64,000 nucleotides of DNA from contig CP154954.1 of NCBI GenBank assembly GCA_039621445.1, positions 56,566,433 to 56,630,432 of the forward strand. The letters are read 5' to 3'. Positions 41,096 to 54,500 of this stretch are shown in pieces (the stretch's first letter is position 1; every line of letters begins with the position of its first letter). The notes beneath the pieces were generated by a model. The model ran no database searches, was not told the origin of the DNA, and saw only the letters and a list, made by a program, of their open reading frames with translations. Origin of the DNA: Euglena gracilis. Taxonomy: Eukaryota > Euglenida > Euglenophyceae > Euglenales. Made by a program: the position numbers and the translations under genes.

Positions 41096-41289
41096 ATGCC
41101 CGGCAGTGTGTGGCCTGGCGTTACTCACCAGACGTTGATCCCCCCCCCCCCCCCCCCCCCACCTGGCTGATTCCCGCTGTACCGCTCCTCGCGCTTCAAG
41201 CACCCAGGATCACAACTGTGTGCCGTTTTTTCCAACTTTTCACAACGTGTGTGTAGAGTCCACCCTCTGGCGCCTCACCAGGCATTTTT

Positions 41290-41400
41290 TCATGGACATT
41301 TTACAGAGCCAAAAAAAAGGCAACAAATAATGCCAAATTTCACCCAGTCTGTGTAGCACCATCTGGGGAACACAGTCAAGGCAGCAAAAACGAGGTACTC
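41290..41400. repeat. Dispersed repeat with GTGTAGCACCATCTGGGGAA, copy 2
   Basis: Partner of 8290-8420. The surrounding 41100-42270 holds a poly-C run at 41141-41160 and no recognised gene. Confidence 0.6.
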
Positions 41401-42276
41401 GCAACAGGGGTTTTTGGGGGGGGGAAACCCCTGTGTGTCCCGGAGTTCCCACCCAGGGTTTTGAAGCTGTTTCAAAATGGTCCACAGGCTGAAAAACACC
41501 AAAATTGGGCCTGTTCCCTGGGTCCCAACATCGGCAAACGATGTTGGGACACCACCGTGGAGGTGGAGGGTCCCGGGGAACCAGAGGGTCAAAAGGGTGG
41601 GTTTCACAGCCGGGTTTCAAAACGATTGTAAAGGCAAAAGTCAAAACCTCAAGTGCGAGTTTGGCCGCCTAAGTTCAAGATCCTTGAGCTGACTCAGGTA
41701 GATACACTGGATCAGGGCTGTATGAAAAGGCCTGGTGGGGGAGGGAGCCCCACACACTGGAAATACGGGAAGGGGCGGGGGTTGGGGGTCGGACCAGGAT
41801 GGGGATGGGTCGCCATCCTGCCCCCCCCCCACCCACCACCCATAGGTTTCGATTCCCGTACATCCCTGCTGCATCATTTTCCTCAATTGCACCACAGAAA
41901 AAAAAAACAGAATTCAGCATAGGAGAATCGGTGTTCATCCAACCAGGCTTCATAAATTTCCAAAATTTCGAGATTTTCGATAAATTTCTCTGAAAACCGC
42001 ACACAAGCCTCCCCGAGAAGTTGACCTTTAAAAAGATGGGTAAGGACCAGGGGGGGAACTTAGACAAGGGTGGTGCTTAGACAAGGGGGGGAATAAATAT
42101 AAGTTTCCAGTGAATAATTGGCAAAATGTGGTAATTCTCATTTCCATTCACTGTTCTGTTAAAACAATAGATTTTAGCAAACACTACACAACGATGGGGA
42201 ATTAATGAGCGCGTGGAAAATCACATCATGCCATTCAATTTCGCCCGGAAAACCTGCCACACCACGTTGCTTCACC

Positions 42277-42534
42277 TCATTTGGTGCACTTCCAGGCCGG
42301 GTCCGCAATGCTGCTGGGTATGCGAGGCCCAGAAACGCACACTGCTCTGCTGGATGCGCCAGACAAGGATCGCCGGGTCACGGTCAGCGAGGTGGGAGGG
42401 GAGACGGGGAAGGAGCGCTGGGGGAAATTCAGGCGCACAATGACTTCGTTGAGCACGGGGTCCTCGCACATGTCTGTCATCACGACCCCGAGGCCCTTGT
42501 CGGCCCAATCACTTGCCGGCAGGGGTTCTTTGGG
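42277..42534 (-). CDS. PH-PLC last exon
   Basis: SDWADKGLGVVMTDMCEDPV followed by LNEVIVRLN matches the last strand and helix of the X fold (G-x-N-x-V-x-x-D-F, then V-x-x-LN). A tail of about 45 residues (SLTVTRRSLSGASSRAV and others) precedes the TGA at 42277. The acceptor position is approximate; AG at 42535 is phase 0. Confidence 0.7.
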   Translation of the reverse strand, partial: PKEPLPASDWADKGLGVVMTDMCEDPVLNEVIVRLNFPQRSFPVSPPTSLTVTRRSLSGASSRAVCVSGPRIPSSIADPAWKCTK

Positions 42535-45500
42535 CTCTGGGCTGTGGGTGGTGGTTTTGTTTGATTCAATCATTATCCCCCATGTGTGACCGCAAGACTG
42601 TATTGGCCAGGCGCCTAAAATCACTTCCCATTTTGGTGCTCGAGTCGGCCCTGGTCAGCCCTTGCATGCCAATAAAATGTGATATATAACATATACATCA
42701 CACACACACACACACACACACACACATAATATAACATATAACACAGATATAACATGCGTGATGTTTTTGCCAGGTTCATCTTTTTTGCCCTTGCATCAAT
42801 TTTGACCATTTTTAGGAACTTTGGCCAATATCTGGGCAGTACTTTGGACAAATATCAGCAACTGCCATTTATCATATGCATATCATTCCTCATATGCTAT
42901 TTCCACTTTATCGCTTAATTTTGTCCAACTTTGGCCTTGAAGTGGCCAACAGTGACCAAAAACCGCCAAAAGCAACCATAACCAAGAGAGGCCTAAATTG
43001 GGTCCGAAAATGGCCTTAAGTTGCCGAAAGTGACTGAAAGTGGCGAAAATGGCCAGAAATTGCCAAAAAGTGGCCAAAAGCAGGGATTTTCAGAAAGATC
43101 CGAGGAGGGCTGCAGCCAGCTGACTGGAAAAGGATGCTGGCTAGACAACCTCCCCAGACCCAACTGGTACCCGAAAGCAGGTCGGGAAAAGGTTCAAATG
43201 CAACTTGGTCGTGATGTTTCAGCAAAAAATTTTGAGGTGTTTCTCTCAAAAAAAATTGGCGCTTCACCAAACCAACAAACCAGCAAGCCAACCAAAACTT
43301 CGGAACTATGAAATACACATGAATTCCATTTCTTCCGAATTTCCGTTTTGGTAACATGCCAACACATCCTTGTTTTGCTACAAAAATTTCTTGTGCCTCT
43401 AATGTGCTTGTGCTAGAAACAGCGTTGAAACAGGAGGAAATTGTCTATTTGTAGGATTGAGTTTGGTTGATTGGCCCCAGAACTTTGATTTAACGTCGCT
43501 TCCCAATCTCAGTCCTAACAAAAGCCCCCTGAATATCAACAGATACAGCAGCTGTGGCCGACACAAATTAGCACAATCCAGAAGGGAGGTTGGTTCCTTC
43601 GTACCTGTGCATCGGGTATGGTGCAGAATGCAGAGGAAGGAAAGCAAAGCAAAGCAAAAGCAACTTATCAACACACATATACATAATACATATACGAAAA
43701 AGCATAATGCATATATATGCATTATGTACATGCACACATGAATATATCATATATGTATATATAGACACATACATATATACATGTGTACATTCACACACGT
43801 GTGTACACCCACACATATATACTTGTATGTATGCATATACATGCATGCATGCATGCATGCATGCATGCATGCATGCATGCATGCATGCATACATACATAC
43901 ATACATACATACATACATACATACATACATACATACATACATACGTACATACGTACATACGTACATACGTACATACGTACATACGTACATACATACATAC
44001 GTACATACATACATACATACATACATACATACATACATACATACATACATACATACATACATACATACATACATACATACATACATACATACATACATAC
44101 ATACATACATACATACATACATACATACATACATACATACATACATACATACATACATGCATACAACCATACATACATACATGCAGGCATATATGAAAGG
44201 GAGTTGCGAGTCGCAACCATGCAGATGGGGCCTGGAACACACAAAATGGGCAAGAAAAAGTCAATCAAGAGAATGTGGGTGATTGAAAAGGCAGCCTTGT
44301 GAAGGAATTAGCGGTCACTTTCTCCAAAAAGGGAGAATAAACAAACACGGATCTCAAAAAAGCGGTTCAAGAAAAAACAAAAAAGAAAAAAGAAAAAATT
44401 TGGCGTTTTAAAGAAGTTCAAATAAACATGTCATTTGTCCCATTTGGAGTCTCTGTGTGAAAATGTAACTTTTTTGCCAAAAAAAACCCAAAACCCAACC
44501 ATTGACAGAAAGTTCCAGGAAAATACTGCTTCAAATGCGGAATTGAAATCATTTATGTCAAGTTTGTTTCCCAGCAAATGGCAAAATCTCACTGAGGGAA
44601 ACCAAAACGAAAAAAATCACACACCACCCCAAAAAGGAACAAAACGCGGCGGTGGTCCCCCACCCCAGATTCCTCGCTTCTTGAATGTGTATGGTAATGA
44701 GAACTCCTTCAGTAACCCAACTCCAGTTTCCTACCGCCACTATACATAAACCCACCTGCCCTTGTGAATCCACAAAACATGGCTGGGCGTAACGTTTCCC
44801 AGTCCCCACTCCACCACAGGCATGAGGCGAGGAAATCCGTTTCAACGCTTGGCACCGCCATGGCCGGGACAAGGATGCTGGGGGGGGGGACACGCCTGGG
44901 ATGCGGGCCTTGATGGTGCTCCCGGGGGTGGGCGTCAGCACCGCCTGGAGGACCCAGAACTTCCCCTGCGGGCGCTGGCGCTCCACCTCCTGAGGGAGGG
45001 CCATGGCAGAGGGGGCAAAGTCCCCCTCCCCTGCCGCTCCCACGCATGGGGTGTGGGTTCATCGGCGGAGCAGAGGTTTTTTCTGGGACCCAGGGGGGAG
45101 GGGGGGAGGGGGGGGTCGGGCCAAGTGGGTACCCCGCTGGAGGCGGGGTTTTCTTCTATTTTGGCAAAAAGTGCCAAAGCTTCTTTGGACCCGAAAACTG
45201 ACCCCCCGGGCGGTCGGTGGTGGGTTCGGATCCAATTAATTGCAAGAGGGGGGATGGACATGTGGCAGGGCCTGGACCCCCTCCTTAGTTAAGCTCACTT
45301 CACCAACTACGAGCGGAAAAACTAACCCGGAATTTTCAAAACCGAGAAAATTCCACTGAAATCGGATTTCATGTGTGACCAGCGCGGGGTTCTGATAAGC
45401 CCGAACCGAGCAGGGACCTCAAAATGACTATTGGAGGGCCGGGGGCGAGGAAATGGGGGCCAACCTCATTCGCCCAATGGTTCAGGGACAACCCAAGCCC

Positions 45501-48500
45501 AGGGAAAGAAAGCTGACTTATCCATTGCTCAGAACTTCATCCATACATTCACCCGGTGCATTTCCCCCTTTCTTCATCAGGGAAACTTTATTTGGGGCCA
45601 AGACATCAACTTTCCGAATGGGGGTAACCCCAAACACCCTCCCCAATGACCATAGAGGGGGGGGGCATCCTCCCCCCCCCCCCCCCCAGCCAACTAAACA
45701 GTTCCTGGGCAAATGACCAATTTTCGGCAACCCCCCCCCAAAATACAATTGTGGGCATTGTCTTGTCGAAAATGCTTACAATTTGAAGAGCGAAGCAGCA
45801 GCGGAAGGAAAAAACCTTTTTCGGGCACTCTGGGGTTAGACCAAACCCCCTCCAAGGGTGGGTTCGGGAACACCTCCCATCTAATTCCCTGCACACCCTC
45901 CTCATATTGTACCCTGGAGTAAACAGGAAAAGTTCAGAAAATCTCATTCGAAAATTTCACTCAAGATACTTCCATCACTTCATGCCCAATTGAAGCCGAC
46001 CATTTTTGGCTGAACTGATTTGTGTTTCAAAAAAAAGTATTTGCAAATTCCCATCTCAGCTGTGTGCACCTTTTATGAAAGTCTGCAGAAAGAAGAAATG
46101 CTTGATCGAACTTAGAGAGTGGGAGAAAAATGCAAAAAAGAAATGAGAAAAACAAAGAGCAAAAAAAACAAATGAGGAGACAGTGGGCAGAAAAATTGCC
46201 TTTGATTGTGTCAGTTGGTGTGGGGCAGCCCATCTCTCCATGGCATTCACAAACCTCTCCCAGCGCAATGAACAAGCCATCCATGTCAGCCTTGTCCTTC
46301 CAATGTGACCGAAGGGCATCATCCCTGACAGTGACGACAACGACCACAATGCATTTGCCGTCCGCTGCTATCGCATCCACAAGCCTGCGCTTCTGGTGTG
46401 CTTCGAGCAGCGATTGGCCAACGTTGAAGTTTGCTATGGACTCCACCAAGCTTGAATTATTGGGCTTGCTTCTTTGTTGTTTTTTTTGCTTCTCGGTGGA
46501 CTTTGAAGTGTTCTTCACAACAGTGCAGAATCAGCAAAAAGTGACCAAACATCCTTGAACCCCATGGCAGAAGGATTCATACAGCTTGTGTGAGCTCATT
46601 TTGGGCACAAATGCAATCCTCCTTGCACCAGTTCTTTAGAATGCATATCATACTTGATGACCCCCTTTCCAACCACCAGTGATACTTGTTTCCGACATGG
46701 AGTTGGCCAGTAAAACAGCCAATATTCATCTCTGACCAAGAGAGAATATTTCCAAATAGAAGATTACGGGGATAGAAACAACTGCCAATCCTAAAGTCTA
46801 TTCTAAGAAAAAGATGACCAACCTAATCAAAATTTAGCGCATGCGTTGAGCGATTTGGGGGGATATCTCATGGGTCGCACATGGGTTAAATGAATGTCCA
46901 ATGGCAAAAAAGACCCAGTGCAAAAAAAAAGAGAAAGAGACATGGGAAATAGAGGATTTTCAAAAAACAAGCGGGCAAGGCAAGGTCATCAGATTTGAGA
47001 GTGCTGCAAAGAGGATGAGCTTGCATCAAAAACATCACCAACGACATGGAAGGTGAAATTGGGTTATGGAACAGACAGAATTTGACCAACCCCAGGGGGA
47101 GGAGGGGTCTTGGGATGCCCTGAAGTGCCTGGGCAGGCAGCCACTACGGGGATCAGCGGCTATCTGGTCGTGGCTCAAAAAGTGCCCAAAAATGGGCTCC
47201 TTTTGGGCTTCTGGCGCCTTCGGCACCCCTTGGGCGAGTGCCCAGGCACTCTTGGCCATGTACCCTAACTTGGGGGGGGGGGACGCAATGGACCCTCAAA
47301 AAAAAAAACGCGACACAAAAAAAAACACAAACAAAACACAAACAAAACACAAACAAAACACACCAAACACCACGAATTGCATGTAAAATCCTTTAGGAGC
47401 TCTCCCAGGATGTGCACTTTTCCGCAGGAAAAACTTCGGCACCACCAGGAAAAAAAGGTGCATTTTACATAAAAATAAGCATTTTGTTGACCAAAAAAAA
47501 TGGAAAAAATTACAAAAATTGACAAATTTTGGGTCTCTGGGAAAATCGGGGCCAAAACGAGGCCTTTGTTCATAGTCAGAAAAGTTTTCAAAAAAGTTCC
47601 CAAAATTGCCGGGAAAAACCCTGCAAAAAAGCAAAAAAAAAAACGCAAAAAATGCAAATTTTGCCTAAATCGAAATATGCAGAAAAAAAAAGACACAAAA
47701 AAAACACATTTGCATTCCCCCCTACCTAACCCCCCCATTAGGGAGCTCGGATCTGGGTGCCTTGTGGAGCCTTCCAGGCAGACACCCCCCGGATGGGGTT
47801 GGCCTTGCCTTAAAACTCAGTCTTTTATGGAAGCCTGCAAGCCAAACCAGGGTAAATGACCGATAAAAAAAAGCTGTCAGGATTTGTCGGGAGTTGTCGA
47901 GAGTTGTTGGGGATTGCCGCTTGAAGTGCTTGGTTGGGTCGCCTGGGATCGCTCGCCACCAGACAACACCCACCAAACAACCTGAACCATGTCAAAAACA
48001 AGGAAAAAAACACTCAGTTGCTGGGTGGTGTATTATTATTATTTCTGGCAGCCGAGGCTGGGAGAAAAGGCGCTGCTGGCTGAACCCTTAAGCTTTTTTA
48101 TATAAAAAAAGCTCAAAAAGTACCTTGAAAAATTGTGTGGGATGCTGTGCAGGGCCTTGTGTGGCAGCGATTAGTTTTTTTTTTGATGGGGATTATTTGG
48201 GTGGAGGGGTCAAGGACGTTGGATGGGAAACATTGAACTTGGACGGAGTGCATCTGTCAACACTGCTCCCCCCCCCTGCCATAGACAAACCTGGGCCAGA
48301 TATGGGCCGGCAACGCCGACTTGGTGGGGTGGTTGTGGACAGCGATGACCCGGTGGGGGGTGGCCCACAGGTCCCCCAGGGTCAGGTCCAGCCGCGGGCC
48401 GAACGGCACGAGCAGCGGCCCCAGCACGTCCGTCAGGAGGCGTGTGAAGGCCTGCGGAGGAGGGGGCGGCGCGCACCACAGCGGCACCCAACATTCCGGC

Positions 48501-51500
48501 CAGCAGGAGTGCAGGGCTCTGTTCAGGCATGATTGATTAAGGCACCTTAAAAAAAATCTTTAAAACCCTTTGAAACCCTCAAAAAATATTGGACAAAAAT
48601 GCCTTTAAAAAACCCCTCAAAAAACCTTAAAACCCTGAAAACCCTGAAAAAAAAAACCATTCTGCCAAAACTTTTATCCAACTGAGCAAAATGAAATTTC
48701 AAAAACTTCCAGGGAAAAAATGATTCCTGGTATCGCTGAAACACCTTTCTGTCGAACCCCCCCCAAAAAACTCGGAAAAAATGGGGTTTTCGACTTAGTC
48801 GATTGTGAACTGCGTTCGATGCCAGGATAGCCCTCGACCGGTCCTTTGAAAGATAATACCTTAAAATTCTCAAAAATCCTTTAAAAAACCCTTAAAACCT
48901 TCAAAAAATGCCTTAAAAGTTTTTTTTAAAAATTTGAATTTTTTGCCTTGAAAACAACACCTGGCTCCGTTGGGGGCAGGAACTTCGGCCGTTTGACGGG
49001 TTGTGTGGATGGCACAGTGGGGAGGACGTTCTGGGTAACAGGGCGGCAACACACAACCAGCCCAGTGTGACGCCGGGGCACACACCAGAGCGGTGGTGTG
49101 GGTGACGGAGTGGGTCTCCTCGAAGCAGCAGCCTGCGGCGTGCCCGGGAGGAGCGCAGTCCCCACACGAAATTCCGAAGGCACGAGAAGGCGGAAGAAGA
49201 AGCAAGTGTCAAACTGCTTGACCTCGGTTTGGAGCGAACACAACGATCCGATGTGCGTGGGGGGGGACCGCCCTTCATTTTTCGGGAATCCGAGAACCAT
49301 TTTTTTTCACGGGACAATCCCCTTCTCTTCCCCACATGTGCCTCGCCATTTGGTGAAATATTTGAGCGTTGCGAAAAAAAAATGAAGAAGAAGAAGAAGA
49401 AGAAGAAGAAGAAGAAGAAGAAGAAGAAGAAGAAGAAGAAGAAGAAGAAGAAGAAGAAGAAGAAGAAGAAGAAGAAGAAAACCGCTCATAAAATGGTGGC
49501 AGCGGTTGGATGACTGGCCATAGATTATCCATGGACTGTAAGCATGGTCCCAAAATCAAAGAAAAAGACAACTGATTCATTTGAAAAGTTTCCACTCACA
49601 TCACCAGCTTCCCCCTTACCTTTCATCAACTCTGCCATGGGGAGAGGGGGAGGAGGCCATACCACTCTCATGCAGCTCTTGGAAATCGAGGATGACCACC
49701 TCGTTGCGGTAGGTCTGGAGGAAATCCGCAATCTCTTTCAGGACATCCGGGAAAGGGTTGCTGAACAGGCCGTGACATGTCCAGAACCTGCCGCAGGCAA
49801 AAGCAAGAGCAGGGGGCAGGAATTTGCGGCAAATTTTTCCAAATTATGCGGTATTATGTGGCAATTATGCGAGATTATGCGGGATTATGCAAAAAAATTG
49901 GAGTAAAAAAATGCACAAAATTGCTGTTGTTTGCATTCATGCAAGGTGGCAAACCTGAAACTTTGGCTTGAAACGCTTGAACAAAATGCCCAAATTGAAT
50001 GACCTAAATTGACATAAAGTGGATCGAAAATGAAGCAAATGAACCCAAATTGGTCTCAGACAGGACCATGAGGAAATATGCAAAAAAATGGGAGATTGGA
50101 CTGGAGATAGCTCTATCCCCATGGAGGTAGCTCTAAGATGGTGCCGCTGAGTGGCTCTCTGACCCCAAAGCCCGCATCGGCGCCTCGGAAGCTCTGCAGC
50201 TGTTGCACGGCCTGCAGCCCCAGAAGCACCACCGCATCTACACCCTGCCTAAGAAAGCGCTGGGCCTGGTGACGTCCCTCTACCGGTGTGCTGTTTATTC
50301 CTGGGCAGACGCCTGTTTCTGTCGATCCCTAGACTCATGGTGAGCTTTTTTGTGAATGATTTTCTGCTTTTTTCTGTATCAGCGTGGGGGAACAAGGAGC
50401 TGGACAGGTCTAAATCGACCCGGTGCATACCTGGTTTGACCCTGTGCAAATCCTTCGCGGATAAGCCTGTTTTTGATTTGGAAGAAATCCCCCCAGGCAA
50501 TTTTGGCCAACTCCATGATCTGTCAAGGGCACCTATGTCTGGGTTTAGTCTTGGACCCCCTCCCCCCCAGGGGGGTAGAGCCCCCCCCCCCCCCCCCGAC
50601 GGGAGGGTGGGGCTCAGCCCAGACCAACCAAACCCCCTGTCCCCCCCCTGAGTCACTAAACTAAAAAAAAAAAAAAACCACTGCTCAGGGTGCCGGACTT
50701 TGTGGGTGTGGAGGAGGGAGTGTCCGTTGTGGACGTTGATGCGGTGGGGGTCAGGGTTCGGGTGGGGGTGGGGGTCAGGGATGAGCTGGCGGTGCGGGTG
50801 GGACTACCACTTGAGGTGGGGGACAGCGTGGTGGTGTGGGCGGCGGTCCACGAAGCAGATGCCGAAGAAGTGTGGGTGCGAGCAGGCTGTTTTTTTTTAC
50901 CAACCACGGGGGGGAGGGGGGGGGTCCGGAGTGCCCTGGAGTGCCTAGGGGCTGGTGTGTATATCTTTTTTGGCACCAAAAACGCCGAAAATTTTGAAAA
51001 GGTGCTATTTCTGGCATTTTTGGCCATTTTCGGGCAAAAGTGGGTGGGTCCCCCGGGACCCCCCAGGGGGTGGGTGGGTGGGTGCCGACCTCCCCCCCGG
51101 TCTTTTAAAAAACCCCTGGTCTGGGTCTGAAGAAATCTTGTCTCTGATGTACCACCAGGGACTTTTGTTCCAGTGCATGAATTCCTTGGCACACAATTTT
51201 GTGGTTGAAAAAACCGTGAGCCAGAACAGAAAAGCTTGTCGTCTCCTACCAATTCTCTCACAGGCCACATACATCAAGGACCTCTTCTGCTCGCCCCTAG
51301 TGCGAATGCCTCTCTCTTTTTCAAGTTTCCAACCGGAAAGCAGGCCCCGATCCACCCGGATTTGCAACCTTGGAATTCATCTTTTTTCGAGGGGATTTGG
51401 GAGGTCTTTTTCAAGCCTTGCAGTTTTTGGGTGGACAAGAATTCGCCTTTTTTTTTACCGATACAGATGGCAGTTGTTGCGTCCATTCCAATTTCGCTGA

Positions 51501-54500
51501 CGTCGACCACTGTCGGGATTTTGTCCGATAAGCCTGACCCCAATCTGTTCCTTCTCGGCAATGAGATTCAAACCGCCGGTGCCTCCCTCCCAGAGACCAC
51601 TTTTTGGAATTTCATGGAAGGTCCCCAGTGGCCTCCTCCAATCATTTTGGGGAGTTGACGCATGCTCACACGGTGCCCGGCGCCAGTGGTGCCCGTGGAC
51701 TGCGTTGCGGCCCACAGAGCCACGACGGGAAACTTTTCTATTGTTTCCGGCTCCCACCGAGATGGGGAGGAAGAGGAAGTGACAGAGAGGTTTTGGGACG
51801 GGGGTGGAAGGCTGGAAAGAAGGTTTCCCAAATTTCTGACTCCCAACGTTTTGGTCAAGCTATATTCTGTACATGGCACCCCCGCAGCTATGACCTGAAA
51901 ATACCTGGTGGGGTGCCTCCAAAATCTCCACTCCAAAATATTTGCACAGTGGGTTGGGTTAAATCTGGTGTTAATGTCCACAGACACTACCCGAAACCCT
52001 TGCTCCCTAGGCAATCCCCAACCGTACCCTAACCGCACAAAAGGCCTGAGGCCCTTCTCTTTGCAGAAATGTAAATGCTTATGGAAGGTACTTACAGTCA
52101 AACAGGGCGGCTCCAGAAACCGTCGTTCCTGCTTTTTTTTGTCAAAGTTTTGAGGGTTTTGATGCTTCAAATGGTCTTCTGCGGTGTCAAAAGGCATTGA
52201 TTTTAAAGAAATTTTTGGTTCCCAGCAGCAAACCTTTAAGGGTCTTTCATGCGCATCCTAAGGGGAAAGTTGGGGTTATCGTTTGAGGATGGCCTAAGTC
52301 GGGCTTGACGCCCGAAAAGCTTGCTAGTGGGTGGCAAATTTTTTTTCAAACCAGCCACATTGTTACAGAGAGCCTTCAAATACATTTGCCTAGAGCTGGC
52401 ATAAAACTTGTACTGCACTCAACAAATATTTTCACTAATTACCAAATAAAATATGCCTCCATCCTTGCATTTTTGCTCAGCAGTAAAAATCTCACAAACA
52501 CCAATTGTTGCAGATCCATCGGGGGGGGGGGGTGGCAAATGCACAAGCATGACCTTGAAAAATAATGCGCAAAATCTGAAAGAAAAGGCACAAATCACGA
52601 AAATGCAAAAAAAAATTACTCAAAAACATGCAAAAATGGCACTGGATTAAAAGAAATGATGCAGAAATAAGCAAAACATTTCAAAAAAAATGCAAAAAAA
52701 AACACAAAAAATAGACAAATTTTTGAAATTTTTTGGGTGATCACAAAAAATGCGCAAAAAAATGGGCTGCAGATCGATCTCCCATCCATCCTTTTCTTGT
52801 GAAAAAGAACAACTGTGCAGAATTGTCGATCAAAATGCAAAAAAAAAAACAACAAAAAATGCAAAGCATTTTGGTTTAGTGTGCAACTATTTTCGATAAA
52901 AAAAAATGCAGTCAAGTCCAAACATTTTGAAAAAGTGCACGCAAATTTATGGAAAAATGCAAACATTTGGGCTTTGGCGGCCGGATTCACACTTAGGGTT
53001 TTGTTCTTTGAAATGGGCGCATTGTGCAGATTTGCAATTTTTGCAAAATCCCTGGGACCCTGAACCCTGACACATGGAAAACGGTTTATGAACTGTTGCA
53101 ACCCTGAGTTAGAGGGTTGCGACTCCAGGCACCTTACCGCAGTTTGGGATCCTTGGTGCGAGACACTTTGTTGAAATCAAACGCAGGCTTTTGTGCCCAA
53201 ATTTGGTCATTGGCAGTTGAGTTTACAAAGAACCATTATTTGACCCTAAACCATCAAAATAAATGGCACTTCCAGATTTTACCCTTAAAAATTGAGTTTC
53301 AAGTGCCCCTCACCCAGGTTGTTTAGTCGAAATGAGGCACAGGACATTGGCTGTAAATGAATGTGTTGTCTGGCTTGAAAACCTTGCTGTTCAGGGGGCC
53401 ATAAAATGCAATACCCTGACATGTTTTTTCATCCTTCTCAGACATACTGCACAACACCTCCCTCCTGTTTCCACTCTTCTCTCGTTTCAGAAGTGCCCCC
53501 TCAGAAGACTTCAAAACAAAATCAAATTTGGCCCACTTGTGTAATTGCACAAACAAAACCATTACAATCATGGCAACTGTCACACAAATGGGGGGGCGGG
53601 GGAAAGACTGGGGTCGCACTTTTTTGGTAAATTTCTAATTTGGGGTGTCAGTCCCGGGGATTTCAAAAATCGGCAAGCACCAAATTTGTGCCATTCCCCT
53701 GGGTGTCAACCCCAGAAAATTGTGAAAATCAACAAACCTTCCTTTTATCTGGGAATTCTCCTTACATCGAACCCTACACAGAGTCCCTTGTTTCACAAAA
53801 AAAAGAGTGGTCGGAATAAAAATCAATTATAAACTACAAAAGCAAATCACAGCCAGCTTTTCAAGGAGAGAATGCAAAAAAAAATTAATTTGCTCACATG
53901 ACAGCGGGAAACTGAACAGATCCATGAACAGATCTGTAAATGGGGCACCCAAAAAAAAACAGAAACCGTGAGGGGTTTGCTGGGGCCAAGAGGAGCAATG
54001 TCGCAGGGCCAGGCATACTGGCCGGTGGCGGGGTCCACTGCGATGCGCAGGTCGAAGTAGCGGCACCCCGCCCGCAGCTGGTCCGCCAGGCAGCCGCGCT
54101 GCGCCCGGCTCCAGTCCACGGCGTCCCGCTTCACGAACTGCGGCCGGAGGGGACGCTCAACTGTCGGTGTCCCCTTTCTCCCCCAGGTTCGCCGCAGGAC
54201 TGGGGTTCGACCACCCACCCACACAGCACCAACACAGCACTTTGCTAGAAAAAAGGATGATGAGGCCGAAGGAACGCTTAACTTACACCCCCAACTTACA
54301 CCCCCCCCCACTTATAACCCCCCCAAACCCCCCCACTTATAACCCCCCAAAACCCCCCCACTTATAACCCCCCCCCCCCCCTTGGGCCGACCAACCAAAC
54401 GGGATCCTATAACCCCCCCCCCGGAAAAAAATACCGTCCGGGACGATTTTTTCGGCCGCAAACCGCCCAAAAACTGATTTTTGGCAATTTTTTGAGACCG

